A DNA stretch of 64,000 bases from Bradyrhizobium sp. AS23.2 (GCF_001908185.1 NZ_LGHM01000148.1:1-64000); one strand, 5' to 3'. Positions 17,155 to 26,062 are shown, counted from the first letter of the stretch. Notes: generated from the letters alone by a model not told the origin. A program made the numbers and translations.

Positions 17155-17898
17155 TCAGAGCCTCGCGAGCCATGCTGCGAGCGACGTCTTCCCGAGCCGC
17201 GCCTCGCCGAGCGGGTTCAGCGATGTGTCGTCGATGGGGCCGCCGTAATACGGCGCCGATGGGTCTCCGACCACCGTACGCGTGTCGCCGGACGCCTTCA
17301 GGCGGCGTGCGATGAACTCATTGAACGGAGCTTTCTCAGGCCCTGCGATATCGATCGTGCCGTTGAGCGGCTGACCCGTTGCGACCTCCGCGAGGCGATC
17401 AACCACGTCGTCGGCTGCGATCGGCTGAAACAGCGCCGACGGAACAACGATCTTTCCCCCGATCGCACCCGTTTCAGCGATGGCACCGAGGAATTCGAAG
17501 AACTGGGTGGCGCGCACGATCGAATAGGGGACCGAAGAGGATTTGATGATGGTCTCCTGAGCGAGCTTGGCACGAAAATAGGCGTTGTCGGGCGACCGTT
17601 CGGTCCCCACGATCGACAGCGCCACATGATGCTTCACGCCCGCTGCGCCCTCTGTCGCGACGAGATTTGTGCTCGAACGCTGGAAGAAGTCGAGCACTGC
17701 GGCGGGCTCCCAGGACGGCGCGTTGGCAACGTCGACGACAATATCCGCGCCCGCCAGCGCTGCGGCAAGGCCTTCTCCGGTTACGGCGTTCACGCCTGAT
17801 TTTGGCGAGGCTGCCATGGCCTCGTGGCCGGATTGCGTGAGCTTCGCCACGAGCTTGGATCCGATCAATCCGGTCCCGCCGATCACGACGATCTTCAT
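17155..17898 (-). CDS. NmrA/SDR-like NAD(P)-binding protein
   Basis: From ATG 17898 this is a 247-residue atypical short-chain dehydrogenase fold. The start MKIVVIGGTGLIGSKLVAKL is the dinucleotide-binding loop, followed by a second strand VVDVANAP and HVALSIVGTERSPD. There is no canonical YxxxK pair, which fits the NmrA or TMR-type sensors and quinone reductase-like proteins rather than true SDR enzymes. It is on the same strand as, and just upstream of, the secreted cupin. A redox-sensing or quinone-reducing role is possible but unproven. Confidence 0.8.
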   Translation of the reverse strand: MKIVVIGGTGLIGSKLVAKLTQSGHEAMAASPKSGVNAVTGEGLAAALAGADIVVDVANAPSWEPAAVLDFFQRSSTNLVATEGAAGVKHHVALSIVGTERSPDNAYFRAKLAQETIIKSSSVPYSIVRATQFFEFLGAIAETGAIGGKIVVPSALFQPIAADDVVDRLAEVATGQPLNGTIDIAGPEKAPFNEFIARRLKASGDTRTVVGDPSAPYYGGPIDDTSLNPLGEARLGKTSLAAWLARL

Positions 17899-18125
17899 GG
17901 TATGTCTCCTCGGCATTTTACGAGCGTGAGATGACCAAAGCCGAGTGGTGCTCACGCACTTCCGATGCGAGCCGCGTTTTACAGCAGCAATGGGGCAGGC
18001 TCTTGCCCGAAACCGGAAAATGCTCAAGACATTTCGTCGTGACGCGACAACAATTGGTAAGGGATCGTTCCGTTGTGCCTTGAACGCTCGCCTGCTCGCC
18101 GCAAGAAAAGTCGGCAAAATGCGCG

Positions 18126-18317
18126 TATGGTCTCGGGCGAGCAAGGTTGGACCGGCAGCGCCGTTACTGCTGGTCGGCGCGCGCCGTCGGCGGTATCACG
18201 GCGCAGTTATCCAACGGTGGACAGCTTGCGCTCGGCGCCGAGCGCGCAGGTCTTGGCGGCAATTTCGGGCTCTGGACCTACCGTGCCTGCGCATCGATCC
18301 CGTTCGGGGCCGAGTAG
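18126..18317 (+). pseudogene. Remnant of an autotransporter beta-barrel C terminus
   Basis: The frame ending at the TAG of 18315-18317 reads QLSNGGQLALGAERAGLGG, NFGLWTYRACASIPFGAE at its end. This is the pattern of the last strands of an autotransporter or Omp beta-barrel, with a near-terminal aromatic residue. No start codon, signal or passenger domain is present, and the preceding sequence in frame is not protein-like. The stretch 17899-18497 otherwise holds no gene I can support. Confidence 0.4.
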
Positions 18318-18497
18318 CAGCGGGGATCGAGGCCGCTGATGCGGTCGCATTTCGCGTGAGCTTACGCGCGACATGGGTGAGGGGGCGCCGACGGGCTGGG
18401 GCTCTTGCGCGAAATTGCAAACTTCGACAACGTTCCCTGTACCTAAGTCGATGCAGCTATCGCGGAGCTGCGAGGTGACGTGAGAGCTTGAAAGACC

Positions 18498-18908
18498 ATG
18501 AGCGAACCGGTCCCCGAACGGTATCAACACCTCCGAACGTTCGCCTTCGGCGACAGCCCCGCGCTCGCGGATGAACTACTTGAGCTCGCCATCAAGGGCG
18601 ACAAGACCGCGACTTGCAGCACGGAAGATGAGCCAAACACCTCTACGTCCGGTGAGCGCTGGGTCGTGCTCGACGGACGTGGAGAGCCACGCTGTGTCAT
18701 CGAAACCACCGAGGTGACATATCGGCGTTTCAATGAAGTTGGGGCCGACTTTGCGTTTGACGAAGGAGAGGGCGATCGAAGCTTGGCCTATTGGCGTGAC
18801 GCCCATCGGACCTATTTCGGCCGGCTCGGACGATTCAGCGAGGACATGATGCTCATGTGCGAGCGATTCCGGCTAGTCGAGGTCTTCGGCGATCTCTCGC
18901 GGAGCTGA
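18498..18908 (+). CDS. ASCH domain protein
   Basis: A 136-residue protein with the ASCH fold. It contains TFAFGDSPALADELLELAIK, GDKTATCSTEDE and GERWVVLDGRGEPRCVIET, then a C-terminal FSEDMMLMCERFRLVEVF. ASCH proteins bind RNA or modified nucleosides, and some are amidohydrolases of N4-acetylcytidine. The ATG is preceded by GACGTGAGAGC with weak ribosome-binding character. It stands alone on the plus strand, 500 bases before recJ. Exact activity is not deducible. Confidence 0.75.
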   Translation: MSEPVPERYQHLRTFAFGDSPALADELLELAIKGDKTATCSTEDEPNTSTSGERWVVLDGRGEPRCVIETTEVTYRRFNEVGADFAFDEGEGDRSLAYWRDAHRTYFGRLGRFSEDMMLMCERFRLVEVFGDLSRS

Positions 18909-19400
18909 TATTTACGTGCTCCGTGAACGCTTTACCGCCTGCCATCGGGCACAAGTAAATTGCCAGGCCGACATATTACGCAATCATTGCAGATTGCCGG
19001 TGTTTTGCCCGACGAGTCAAACGATTTGGCTGGACGCAAAACACCAGCGAAAACAAACCTCCGGCTACTTTGCATGGGGTTGTTTTGCGGATTTTGTTTC
19101 AGAGCCTCACGCCCGGCAGACAATCACGCCGTACCAGCCGAGGCCCGATAGGTCTCGTAGTCCGGGGTCGCATGAAAGGCGACCAGCGCACGCGTGTGGT
19201 CGCGAGGGTTCCGCCCAACGCCCGTTTGATTCGCTGCTATGCGGAATGCCTAAATGGTAGCCAGCGGAGCGGCAATCCACTGCTTTGTGCAGCGCGGACG
19301 TTGCAAACTCCAGGGGATTCCGGGTCAATCGTCATTGCCGTGCCGATCGCCGCAACGCGCTGTGCCCGGCCCCCGGGGTTCCTCAAACCAGTCTCGCCGC
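18909..19400. repeat. Gene-free stretch with decayed bradyrhizobial repeat-like sequence
   Basis: About 490 bases between the ASCH gene and recJ. The part around 18998-19100 (including TGTTTTGCCCGACGAGTCAA and GGACGCAAAACACCAGCG) resembles a multi-copy intergenic sequence I recall from rhizobia, with GCAAAACA occurring in inverted arrangement. None of the short open frames on either strand has a ribosome-binding site or family motif. The recJ promoter must lie at its right end. Confidence 0.35.
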
Positions 19401-21242
19401 ATGCCGCCGCCCGCCACCGTCTTGCCCGTCGAAGTGCCCCAGGCGTTCCTGGGCGTGGCGCGCTCGCTCACCGACAAGCTCTGGCGCGACCGGCTGGATG
19501 CGCGCGGGGCGGCCAAGGCGCTCGCCATTGTGCAGCGGCACCAATTGCCGGAGCTGCTGGCGCGGGTGCTGGCTGGCCGTGGCGTCGACATCGACGCAGT
19601 CGTCGACTTCCTCGATCCGACCATCCGAAAACTCCTGCCGGACCCGTTCACGGTGACGGAGATGGAAGCCGCCGCAAAACGGATCGCGAATGCGGCGGAG
19701 AAGGGCGAGAAGGTCGCGATTTTCGGCGACTACGACGTTGACGGCGCGACCTCCGCGGCGCTGCTCGCCTGGCACTTGCGCCATTGTGGGCTCGATCCGC
19801 TGATCCACATTCCCGACCGGATTTTTGAGGGCTACGGCCCCAACGTCGAAGCAGTTCGCGGGCTGGCGGCAAAGGGTGCCACGCTGCTCGTCACCGTCGA
19901 TTGCGGCACCACAAGCATCGAGCCGCTCGCCGAGGCGAAACGGCTCGGCATGTCCGTCGTCGTGATCGACCATCATCAGGCCGGCGCGGAGCTGCCGGAG
20001 GTTGATGCACTGGTCAATCCGAACCGGCTCGACGATCTCTCAGGGCTCGGCCATCTCGCCGCTGTCGGCCTCGTGCTGGTCACGCTGGTCGCGGTCAATC
20101 GTGAATTGCGCCAGCGCGGCTTTTGGAACGCTGAGATGCCCGAGCCCGATCTGCTCGGCATGTTGCATCACGTCGCGCTCGGCACGGTTGCGGATGTCGC
20201 ACCGCTGATCGGTCTCAATCGCGCCTTCGTCGCCAAGGGGCTGATCGCGATGCGCCGGCGCGACCATGTCGGCCATACCGCGCTGATGGACGTGGCGCGG
20301 CTCAACGGCCCGCCGGAAGCCTGGCATCTCGGCTTCATGCTGGGGCCGCGCGTCAATGCCGGCGGCCGCATCGGCCGCGCCGATCTCGGCGTAAGGCTGC
20401 TGCTCGAAGGCGACAGCGTCGAGGCGGCGCGGATCGCCGCGGAGCTCGATCGTCTCAACAGCGAGCGCCGTATCATCGAGCAGGCGGCGGAAGCGCAGGC
20501 CGAAGCCGAGGCGCTGGCCTCGATCGGGCTCGAGGACAAGCTCGGCGTAATCGTCACGGCCTCCGAAGGATGGCATCCCGGTGTGGTCGGCCTCGTCGCG
20601 TCCCGCCTGAAGGAGAAATTTTCGCGCCCCGCCTTCGCCATTGCGCTCGAGCCCGGCGGCATCGGCACCGGCTCGGGCCGTTCAATCGCCGGCGTCGATC
20701 TCGGCAAGGCGGTGCGGCAGGCGGTGGCGGACGGCATCTTGCTGAAAGGTGGCGGCCACGCGATGGCCGCGGGCGTGACGCTGCGCAAAGAGAAGCTCGC
20801 CGAATTCCGCGCCTATCTCGAAAATGCGCTGGCGCGCGATGTCGCCGAGGCACGTCACGTCAACGAACTCTCTATCGACGGGGCGATCTCCGCACGCGCA
20901 GTGACGACGGAGCTTGCAAATACGCTCAACCGCGCCGGTCCCTTCGGCAGCGGCAATCCGGAGCCGGTGCTGGCGCTGCCGGCGCATCAGCTCGTCTATG
21001 CCGACGAGGTCGGCCAGGCGCACCTGCGGCTGCGCTTCAAGTCCGGCGACGGCGCGATCGTCAATGGCATCGCGTTCCGATCGGTCGGCCAGAAGCTCGG
21101 CAATGCACTCCTCGCCAATCGTGGCCAGCAACTGCATGTCGCCGGTTCATTGTCGGTCGATCGCTACCAGGGCGCCGAACGCGTGCAATTCCGCGTGATC
21201 GACGTTGCGCTACCGGACCAGGGGCCATCCGTGATTAGATAG
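19401..21242 (+). CDS. recJ: Single-stranded-DNA-specific exonuclease RecJ
   Basis: With ATG 19401 the product has 613 residues, normal for RecJ. The DHH domain is complete: VAIFGDYDVDGATSAALLAW (motif I), VDCGTT, and VVVIDHHQAGAELPEVDALV (the DHH motif). The DHHA1 domain has the motifs GWHPGVVGLVASRLKE and LKGGGHAMAAG. The C-terminal OB-fold includes NRAGPFGSGNPEPVLALPA. RecJ degrades single-stranded DNA 5' to 3' in recombination and mismatch repair. The open frame extends 49 codons further upstream without conserved sequence, so I prefer the internal ATG. Confidence 0.93.
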   Translation: MPPPATVLPVEVPQAFLGVARSLTDKLWRDRLDARGAAKALAIVQRHQLPELLARVLAGRGVDIDAVVDFLDPTIRKLLPDPFTVTEMEAAAKRIANAAEKGEKVAIFGDYDVDGATSAALLAWHLRHCGLDPLIHIPDRIFEGYGPNVEAVRGLAAKGATLLVTVDCGTTSIEPLAEAKRLGMSVVVIDHHQAGAELPEVDALVNPNRLDDLSGLGHLAAVGLVLVTLVAVNRELRQRGFWNAEMPEPDLLGMLHHVALGTVADVAPLIGLNRAFVAKGLIAMRRRDHVGHTALMDVARLNGPPEAWHLGFMLGPRVNAGGRIGRADLGVRLLLEGDSVEAARIAAELDRLNSERRIIEQAAEAQAEAEALASIGLEDKLGVIVTASEGWHPGVVGLVASRLKEKFSRPAFAIALEPGGIGTGSGRSIAGVDLGKAVRQAVADGILLKGGGHAMAAGVTLRKEKLAEFRAYLENALARDVAEARHVNELSIDGAISARAVTTELANTLNRAGPFGSGNPEPVLALPAHQLVYADEVGQAHLRLRFKSGDGAIVNGIAFRSVGQKLGNALLANRGQQLHVAGSLSVDRYQGAERVQFRVIDVALPDQGPSVIR

Positions 21243-21313
21243 CGCATGATCCGGACCCGAAGGGCCGCGCTAGCGCAAAGTGCGAAGCGGTTTTCCGACA
21301 AGATCGTGCGCAA
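21242..21313. repeat. Short interspersed repeat after recJ
   Basis: The segment beginning GCGCATGATCCGGACCCGAA and including AAGTGCGAAGCGGTTTTCCG is a version of a palindromic intergenic repeat that I recall being very common in Bradyrhizobium. Its ends, GCGCATGATC and GATCGTGCGC, are nearly inverted copies. It may act as a transcription end signal for recJ. Copy number in this genome cannot be judged from one window. Confidence 0.6.
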
Positions 21314-21352
21314 AAAATAGATCGCTCAAACAAGAAAAAAGAGGGAGTGAAC

Positions 21353-22162
21353 ATGGCAGGGCAGGTTGAAGGCAAGGTCGCGCTGGTAACGGGCGGTGCC
21401 TCGGGCATTGGCGAGGCGATCGTCGAGCTGTTCGCGCGCGAGGGCGCGACCGTCATTGCGACCGACATCGATGAACTGCGAGGTCCCGAGCTCGCCAAGC
21501 GCGTCACCAAGGCCGGCGGCAAGGCAATCTTCCTGGAACAGGACGTCACCAGCGAGGAGCGCTGGATCGAGATCGTCGCCGAAATCGCAAAGCGCTATGG
21601 CCGGCTCGACATTATGGTCTCCAACGCCGGCATCGGCATTTCCGTGCCATCGATCGTCGACATGACGCTGGATGACTGGCGCAAGCAGAACGCGATCAAT
21701 CTCGACGGCGTCTTCCTCTCGGTGAAGCATTGCCTGCCCTTGATGCGCAAGACCGGCGGCGGTTCGATCGTCATGATGTCCTCGCTCGCGGGCCTGCGCG
21801 GTGCGCCGGGGCTTTCCGGCTATTCGGCGACCAAGGGCGGCGTGCGGCTGTTCGCCAAATCGATCGCGATGGAATGCGCCGCAGCCGGCGACGGCATCCG
21901 CGTCAACTCCGTGCACCCCGGCATCATCGACACACCGATCTGGGGCAAGATCCCGACCGGTGCGACTGGCGCTGGCCAGAACGCACCGATCGATCCCGAG
22001 GAACGCGCCCGGCTTGTCGCACCGCTCGGCCGCGCCGGCCAGGCTGCGGAGATTGCCTCTGGCGTGCTGTATCTGGCCTCCGATGCCTCGCGCTACGTCA
22101 CCGGCAGCGAGCTCGTCATCGACGGCGGCATCAATGCGGGCGGCGCGCCGCGACGGCAATAG
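21353..22162 (+). CDS. Short-chain dehydrogenase/reductase (glucose-dehydrogenase-like SDR)
   Basis: A 269-residue classical SDR starting at ATG 21353 behind GAGGGAGTGAAC. The cofactor loop is TGGASGIGEAI, the structural motif is NAGIG near residue 92, and the catalytic pair is in YSATKGG around residue 156, with Ser in MMSSLAG. The C terminus has SDASRYVTGSELVIDGG, typical of the family. An acidic residue after the second strand (ATDIDEL) suggests NAD preference. It is followed by a class II aldolase-type gene on the same strand, and the two may form a small catabolic unit. Confidence 0.88.
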   Translation: MAGQVEGKVALVTGGASGIGEAIVELFAREGATVIATDIDELRGPELAKRVTKAGGKAIFLEQDVTSEERWIEIVAEIAKRYGRLDIMVSNAGIGISVPSIVDMTLDDWRKQNAINLDGVFLSVKHCLPLMRKTGGGSIVMMSSLAGLRGAPGLSGYSATKGGVRLFAKSIAMECAAAGDGIRVNSVHPGIIDTPIWGKIPTGATGAGQNAPIDPEERARLVAPLGRAGQAAEIASGVLYLASDASRYVTGSELVIDGGINAGGAPRRQ

Positions 22163-22270
22163 GCCGCCGCGCAAGGCGCGAAGGGCAGGGTGGCGCCCGC
22201 AGGGGCTGACGCGTAGGCGCAGCCCCTGTACAACGCCGGGAGCTTCCGACCGACAGAGGTTTCCTTCGCC

Positions 22271-23068
22271 ATGGCGCACGGCCTTCACTCTTCGTCGTCC
22301 ACACCGGCGCCGTTCCGCTCGAACCGGCCGGACCTCGCGACCGATGCGATCCGCACGGCGCGCGAGGACCTCGCCGCCTGTTTCCGCATGGCCGCGCGCA
22401 ACGGTTTCGAGGAGGGCATCTGCAACCACTTCTCGGCCGTGGTGCCCGGCCATGACGATCTCTTCCTGGTCAATCCCTATGGCTACGCCTTCCGCGAGCT
22501 GACCGCGTCAAAACTCCTGATCTGCGATTTCCACGGCAATGTGCTCGACGGCGAGGGCGTGCCCGAGGCGACCGCGTTCTACATCCACGCCGAGATGCAC
22601 AAGCGCCTGCCGCGTGCGAAGGTCGCCTTCCATACCCACATGCCCTACGCCACCGCGCTGTCGATGACGGAGGGCGATCCCTTGATCTGGGCCGGCCAGA
22701 CCGCCCTGAAATTTTACGGCCGCACGGCGGTGGACCGCGATTACAACGGCCTCGCGCTGGACAACCGCGAAGGCGCCCGGATCGCATCGGCTGTGGGTGA
22801 TGCCGACATCGTCTTCATGAAGCATCACGGCGTGATGGTGTTGGCCCCGACCATCGCGGAGGCCTGGGACGATCTCTACTACCTCGAACGTGCCGCCGAG
22901 GTGCAGGTGCTGGCGATGTCGACGGGACGGAAAGTGCTGCCCGTTGATGCCGCGATTGCCGCCGAAACCTACCGGCAGATGCGCGAGGGCGATTCCGAAT
23001 CCGCGCGTCTGCATCTCGCAGCCATCCGCCGCCAGCTCGATGCGGAGGAGCCGCAGTATAGGCACTGA
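22271..23068 (+). CDS. Class II aldolase/adducin family protein
   Basis: A 265-residue protein with the zinc-dependent aldolase fold. Recognisable parts are GFEEGICNHFSAVVPG (substrate loop), VNPYGYAFRELTASKLLICD, and the metal-binding FHTHMPYATALSM, with a later MKHHGVMVLAPTIAEAWDDL carrying the third histidine. An acidic catalytic residue is in PEATAFYIHAEMHKR. Family members cleave or epimerise sugar phosphates or decarboxylate related acids. The gene follows the SDR after about 110 bases that include a GC-rich hairpin. Substrate unknown. Confidence 0.85.
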   Translation: MAHGLHSSSSTPAPFRSNRPDLATDAIRTAREDLAACFRMAARNGFEEGICNHFSAVVPGHDDLFLVNPYGYAFRELTASKLLICDFHGNVLDGEGVPEATAFYIHAEMHKRLPRAKVAFHTHMPYATALSMTEGDPLIWAGQTALKFYGRTAVDRDYNGLALDNREGARIASAVGDADIVFMKHHGVMVLAPTIAEAWDDLYYLERAAEVQVLAMSTGRKVLPVDAAIAAETYRQMREGDSESARLHLAAIRRQLDAEEPQYRH

Positions 23069-23078
23069 ACGCTCAGAG

Positions 23079-23120
23079 TCGTCATTCCGGGGCGCGCGAA
23101 GCGCGAGCCCGGAATGACGA
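23079..23120. repeat. Palindromic intergenic repeat
   Basis: TCGTCATTCCGGGGCGCG is followed by its inverted partner, ending CCCGGAATGACGA. It forms a stem of about 17 base pairs around GCGCGAAGCGCGAG. This type is frequent between bradyrhizobial genes and here separates two convergent genes, so it may serve both as a bidirectional terminator. Confidence 0.75.
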
Positions 23121-23136
23121 AGTGAAACAGCCGGCT

Positions 23137-24366
23137 CTACGACCCCTGCCGCAGCTTCGCCAGCACCTTCAACCCGCCATACCCATCCGCGGGTGCAATT
23201 CCTGCGCGCTGCTGAAAATCCTTGATTGCCTTCATGGTGTCGTTGCCGACGCGGCCGTCGGTGCCGCCGGTGTCGAAGCCGGCTTTTGTCAACCGCGTCT
23301 GCATCTCCTGCATCTCGGCGAGCGTGAGCACGCGCTCGGAGCCCGGGAATGGCTGGATGAACGGCGGCGCACCGAGGCAGCGGTCGCCAAGATGGCAGAT
23401 CGCCAGCGCATAATTCATCGAGGGATTGTAGCTCTTCACCGAGTAGAAATTCGGCCCCAGCAGGAACGTCGGTCCGCCCGCGACAGGTGTCCACATCTGC
23501 GCCGACGCGTTCGGCTGCGGAAACGGCTGGCCGTCGGCGCGGGTGACGCCGGCCGCCTGCCATGCCGCATATGTCCGGTTGCCACTCATGTCGCCGGACG
23601 CGCGCACCTCGTAGCCCCAATGCTCGCCGCGGCGCCACTTACCGCGGTTGACGAGATATTTTGCTGTCGAGCCCAGCGCATCGTCGGGCTTGCCGAACGG
23701 CGATACTTTGCCGTCGCCGTCATAATCGATGCCGACATTGAGCCAGACCTCCGGCATCCATTGCGAATGCCCCATCGCGCCGGCCCAGGATCCCCGCATC
23801 TCCTCCGGCGTGCTCCAGCCCTTGTCGACGATGCGCAGCGCGTTGATCAACTCGGTCTCCCAATAGGCCTTGCGGCGCGGCTCGTTCCAGGCGAGCGCGG
23901 CCAGCGAGGGAAACACCGGCGTCATGTGGTTCTGCTGTACCAGCGGATCGCCGTAGGCGGACTCTACGCCCCACAGCGCCAGCAGCGTGCCGCGCTCGAC
24001 GCCGAAATCACGCTCGATGCGCGCGAACAGCGCCTCGTTGTTCTTCAGCGCGATCTTGCCGTTGATGATGCGCCAGTCCGAGACGCGGCGGTTGATGTAC
24101 TGCCAGACCTGCTCGTGGAATTCCGGCTGGTTGCGCATCTGCTTGAACACGCTCATGTCCGGTTCGACCCGCGCCATCGCGCGCTGCCAGGTCGCCGCTG
24201 AAATACCCTTGGCCATTGCGCGTGCGCGAAAACCCTCGCGCCATTCGTCGAAGCCCGGAGGCGACGCGAGGACGTGCGCCGGGAATGCGAGGAGAGCGGC
24301 CGCACCGAGCGTCGATTGGAGCAGGGCGCGGCGGGTGAGATGGGCCGAGGAATCAGCTTGTTTCAT
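23137..24366 (-). CDS. Lytic murein transglycosylase (MltB type) with peptidoglycan-binding domain
   Basis: The 409-residue protein has a Tat- or Sec-type N terminus (RRALLQSTLGAAALLAFPAH). The GH103 catalytic domain carries the active-site glutamate in LLALWGVESAYGDP and the signatures GSWAGAMGHSQWMPEVWLNV and SLAALAWN. A C-terminal peptidoglycan-binding domain starts near residue 335 (LTKAGFDTGGTDGRVGNDTM). It cuts glycan strands in the periplasm, leaving anhydro-muramic ends. It is monocistronic and convergent with the aldolase-type gene. Confidence 0.92.
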   Translation of the reverse strand: MKQADSSAHLTRRALLQSTLGAAALLAFPAHVLASPPGFDEWREGFRARAMAKGISAATWQRAMARVEPDMSVFKQMRNQPEFHEQVWQYINRRVSDWRIINGKIALKNNEALFARIERDFGVERGTLLALWGVESAYGDPLVQQNHMTPVFPSLAALAWNEPRRKAYWETELINALRIVDKGWSTPEEMRGSWAGAMGHSQWMPEVWLNVGIDYDGDGKVSPFGKPDDALGSTAKYLVNRGKWRRGEHWGYEVRASGDMSGNRTYAAWQAAGVTRADGQPFPQPNASAQMWTPVAGGPTFLLGPNFYSVKSYNPSMNYALAICHLGDRCLGAPPFIQPFPGSERVLTLAEMQEMQTRLTKAGFDTGGTDGRVGNDTMKAIKDFQQRAGIAPADGYGGLKVLAKLRQGS

Positions 24367-24467
24367 GCAGCCATTCTAGCGGGAAACATGGTCCCTGTGA
24401 GTCGGTTCCTGGAACGCGAGGAATAGGCCCTCGACCCCGCGTTTCCCCGGAACAAAGTGTCGCATTG

Positions 24468-24998
24468 CTAATCGTCCTGCAACTCAGCCGCGATGCCGGC
24501 GAGCCAGCGCCGGATCGTGGCCTCCGCCTTCGCGTCCAGGCCTCGGGCGAGGCGCTTCTCCAATGCGATCACGCGTTCCCGGCACGCTTTCAGCAGCGTC
24601 GTGCCCCGCGGCGTCAGCGTCCATTGCTGGATGCGGCCATGGACCGGATGAGGCGTCATCTCGATTGCACCATCGCGTTCGAGGTTGCGGATAATCACGC
24701 CAACGGTCTGGGGGGTAAGGAAGGTGAGGCGGGCGACGTCGGCACCGGACAGGCCCGGATAGGCATTGAGCATGGTCAGCACCGCGAATTGCGGTGACGT
24801 CACGCCGAGGTCGGCGAGCGTTCGCTCCATCGTCAGCCGGACCGCGGCATGGGCCTGGCGCAGGAGGTATCCGAGATAGCCTTGCTCGCCGCGCTTGCCT
24901 TCGCCGGGCGCGGGCACGCGAACGGCGCCGTTGTCGGCATGCGCCGGCGCCTTGCCTGGGGCTTTCGATCTTGTGATGTCAGCGGACTTGCGTGCCAT
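24468..24998 (-). CDS. MarR family transcriptional regulator
   Basis: A 176-residue protein from ATG 24998. After a roughly 40-residue basic tail the MarR domain shows LGYLLRQAHAAVRLTMERTL, GVTSPQFAVLTML, the recognition helix LTPQTVGVIIRNLERDGAI and the wing HPVHGRIQQWTLTPRG. A 33-bp inverted repeat begins directly at its start codon, in the gap to the divergent AhpD-like gene. Autoregulation plus control of that gene is therefore very likely. The inducer may be a reactive electrophile or phenolic compound; this is inference from the neighbours. Confidence 0.88.
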   Translation of the reverse strand: MARKSADITRSKAPGKAPAHADNGAVRVPAPGEGKRGEQGYLGYLLRQAHAAVRLTMERTLADLGVTSPQFAVLTMLNAYPGLSGADVARLTFLTPQTVGVIIRNLERDGAIEMTPHPVHGRIQQWTLTPRGTTLLKACRERVIALEKRLARGLDAKAEATIRRWLAGIAAELQDD

Positions 24999-25031
24999 GT
25001 AAGAGCTCTTATACAGTATAAGTGCTCTTAC
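24999..25031. promoter_or_regulatory. MarR operator, 33-bp near-perfect inverted repeat
   Basis: GTAAGAGCTCTTATAC (24999-25014), a single A, and GTATAAGTGCTCTTAC (25016-25031) form 16-bp arms with one mismatch. The left arm touches the marR start codon and the right arm ends 21 bases before the divergent start codon. This position would let one bound dimer, or two, repress both genes. Confidence 0.8.
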
Positions 25032-25052
25032 AATAACACGAGGTGAACGGCA

Positions 25053-25532
25053 ATGTCTCACGCCCGCAGCGAATACGAAGATTTCAAGAAGATCGCGCCC
25101 GATGCGTATGATCTGGTACTGGCGCTGGGACAGGTTGCGGCCAAGGCCGGCCTCGACAAGCAGCTTCTCGAACTCGTCAAGCTGCGGGCTTCGCAGATCA
25201 ATGGCTGCGCCTTCTGCCTGCAGCATCACATCCTCTTCTCGGAACGCATCGGCGTTCCCGTGGACAAGCTCAACCTGGTCGCGGTCTGGCGCGAGGCGCC
25301 GGTCTTTTCCGCCCGCGAGCGCGCGGCGCTGGCCTGGGCTGAGGCGCTGACCTTCCTGCCCGACGGCGTCAGCGAGGAGGTTTATGCCGAAGCGTCCCGT
25401 GAATTCTCCGAGACGGAGCTGATGTACCTGACCTCGGCGGTCGCCTCGATCAATGTTTGGAACCGCTTTGGCGCGGCGTATCGCTGGACGCCTGCGGCGC
25501 GGCCCGCGGCAGCGAACGCCGCGGCTTCCTGA
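25053..25532 (+). CDS. Carboxymuconolactone decarboxylase/AhpD-like protein
   Basis: A 159-residue helical protein with the AhpD core motif INGCAFCLQHH, i.e. a redox-active CxxC followed by the proton-relay histidine. ARERAALAWAEALTFLPDGV and FSETELMYLTSAVASINVWN complete the CMD domain. Members with the CxxC/His pair act as alkylhydroperoxidases or thiol-disulfide reductases. It faces the MarR gene across the 33-bp operator and is followed after 21 bases by an exported cupin. This suggests a small stress-response unit controlled by MarR. Confidence 0.88.
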   Translation: MSHARSEYEDFKKIAPDAYDLVLALGQVAAKAGLDKQLLELVKLRASQINGCAFCLQHHILFSERIGVPVDKLNLVAVWREAPVFSARERAALAWAEALTFLPDGVSEEVYAEASREFSETELMYLTSAVASINVWNRFGAAYRWTPAARPAAANAAAS

Positions 25533-25553
25533 TTGCAACGAGGGGAGGTTGTC

Positions 25554-26057
25554 ATGACAGCAATGAGTGTGGCCACCACGCAGCGTCCAGTGCCATCGCG
25601 CTCGATGGCGCTGGCCGTCGTCGGCGGGCTTGCCTGTGCGCTTGCGATCGGAAGGGTGCTGCCGGTGGCGATGGACAGCGTGTCCGGCGCGCTGGCACCG
25701 CTCTGCGCCACCGCTGCCGAGAGCTCGCCACTCGACAAGGTCGAGCCGATCGCGTCCTATCCGCTGCCCAACGTGCCCGGCAAGCGCGTGACCATCGTGC
25801 GCGTCTTCTATGGTCCCGGCGGATTTTCGCGGCCACATCGCCATGCCGGCTCGGTCACCGCCTACATCACCAAGGGCGAGATCCGCTCCCAGCTCGGCGG
25901 CGGTCCGGTCGAGACGTTCGGGGTCGGCCAGTCCTTCTTCGAGCCGCCGGGAGCAACGCACCTGGTCTCGGCCAATGCCAGCGCGACGGACCCCGCGGAA
26001 TTGATCGCGGTGTTCGTTGCGGACGAGGGCGCGCAGCTCACGACGTATCTGGAGTAG
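25554..26057 (+). CDS. Exported or membrane-anchored cupin protein
   Basis: From ATG 25554, behind AGGGGAGG, the protein has 167 residues. A hydrophobic segment (SMALAVVGGLACALAIG) around residues 17-33 anchors or exports it. The cupin barrel contains VFYGPGGFSRPHRHAGSVTA, KGEIRSQLGGGPVET and FFEPPGATHLVSANAS, so the H-x-H and later His ligands are present. It closely resembles in layout the cupin at 16688-17104. Co-transcription with the AhpD-like gene is probable. Activity unknown. Confidence 0.8.
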   Translation: MTAMSVATTQRPVPSRSMALAVVGGLACALAIGRVLPVAMDSVSGALAPLCATAAESSPLDKVEPIASYPLPNVPGKRVTIVRVFYGPGGFSRPHRHAGSVTAYITKGEIRSQLGGGPVETFGVGQSFFEPPGATHLVSANASATDPAELIAVFVADEGAQLTTYLE

Positions 26058-26062
26058 CTGGT

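Noticed and set aside
19228..19320. Possible tRNA upstream of recJ
   Set aside because: A few tRNA-like words occur, but no cloverleaf with a proper anticodon stem can be built.
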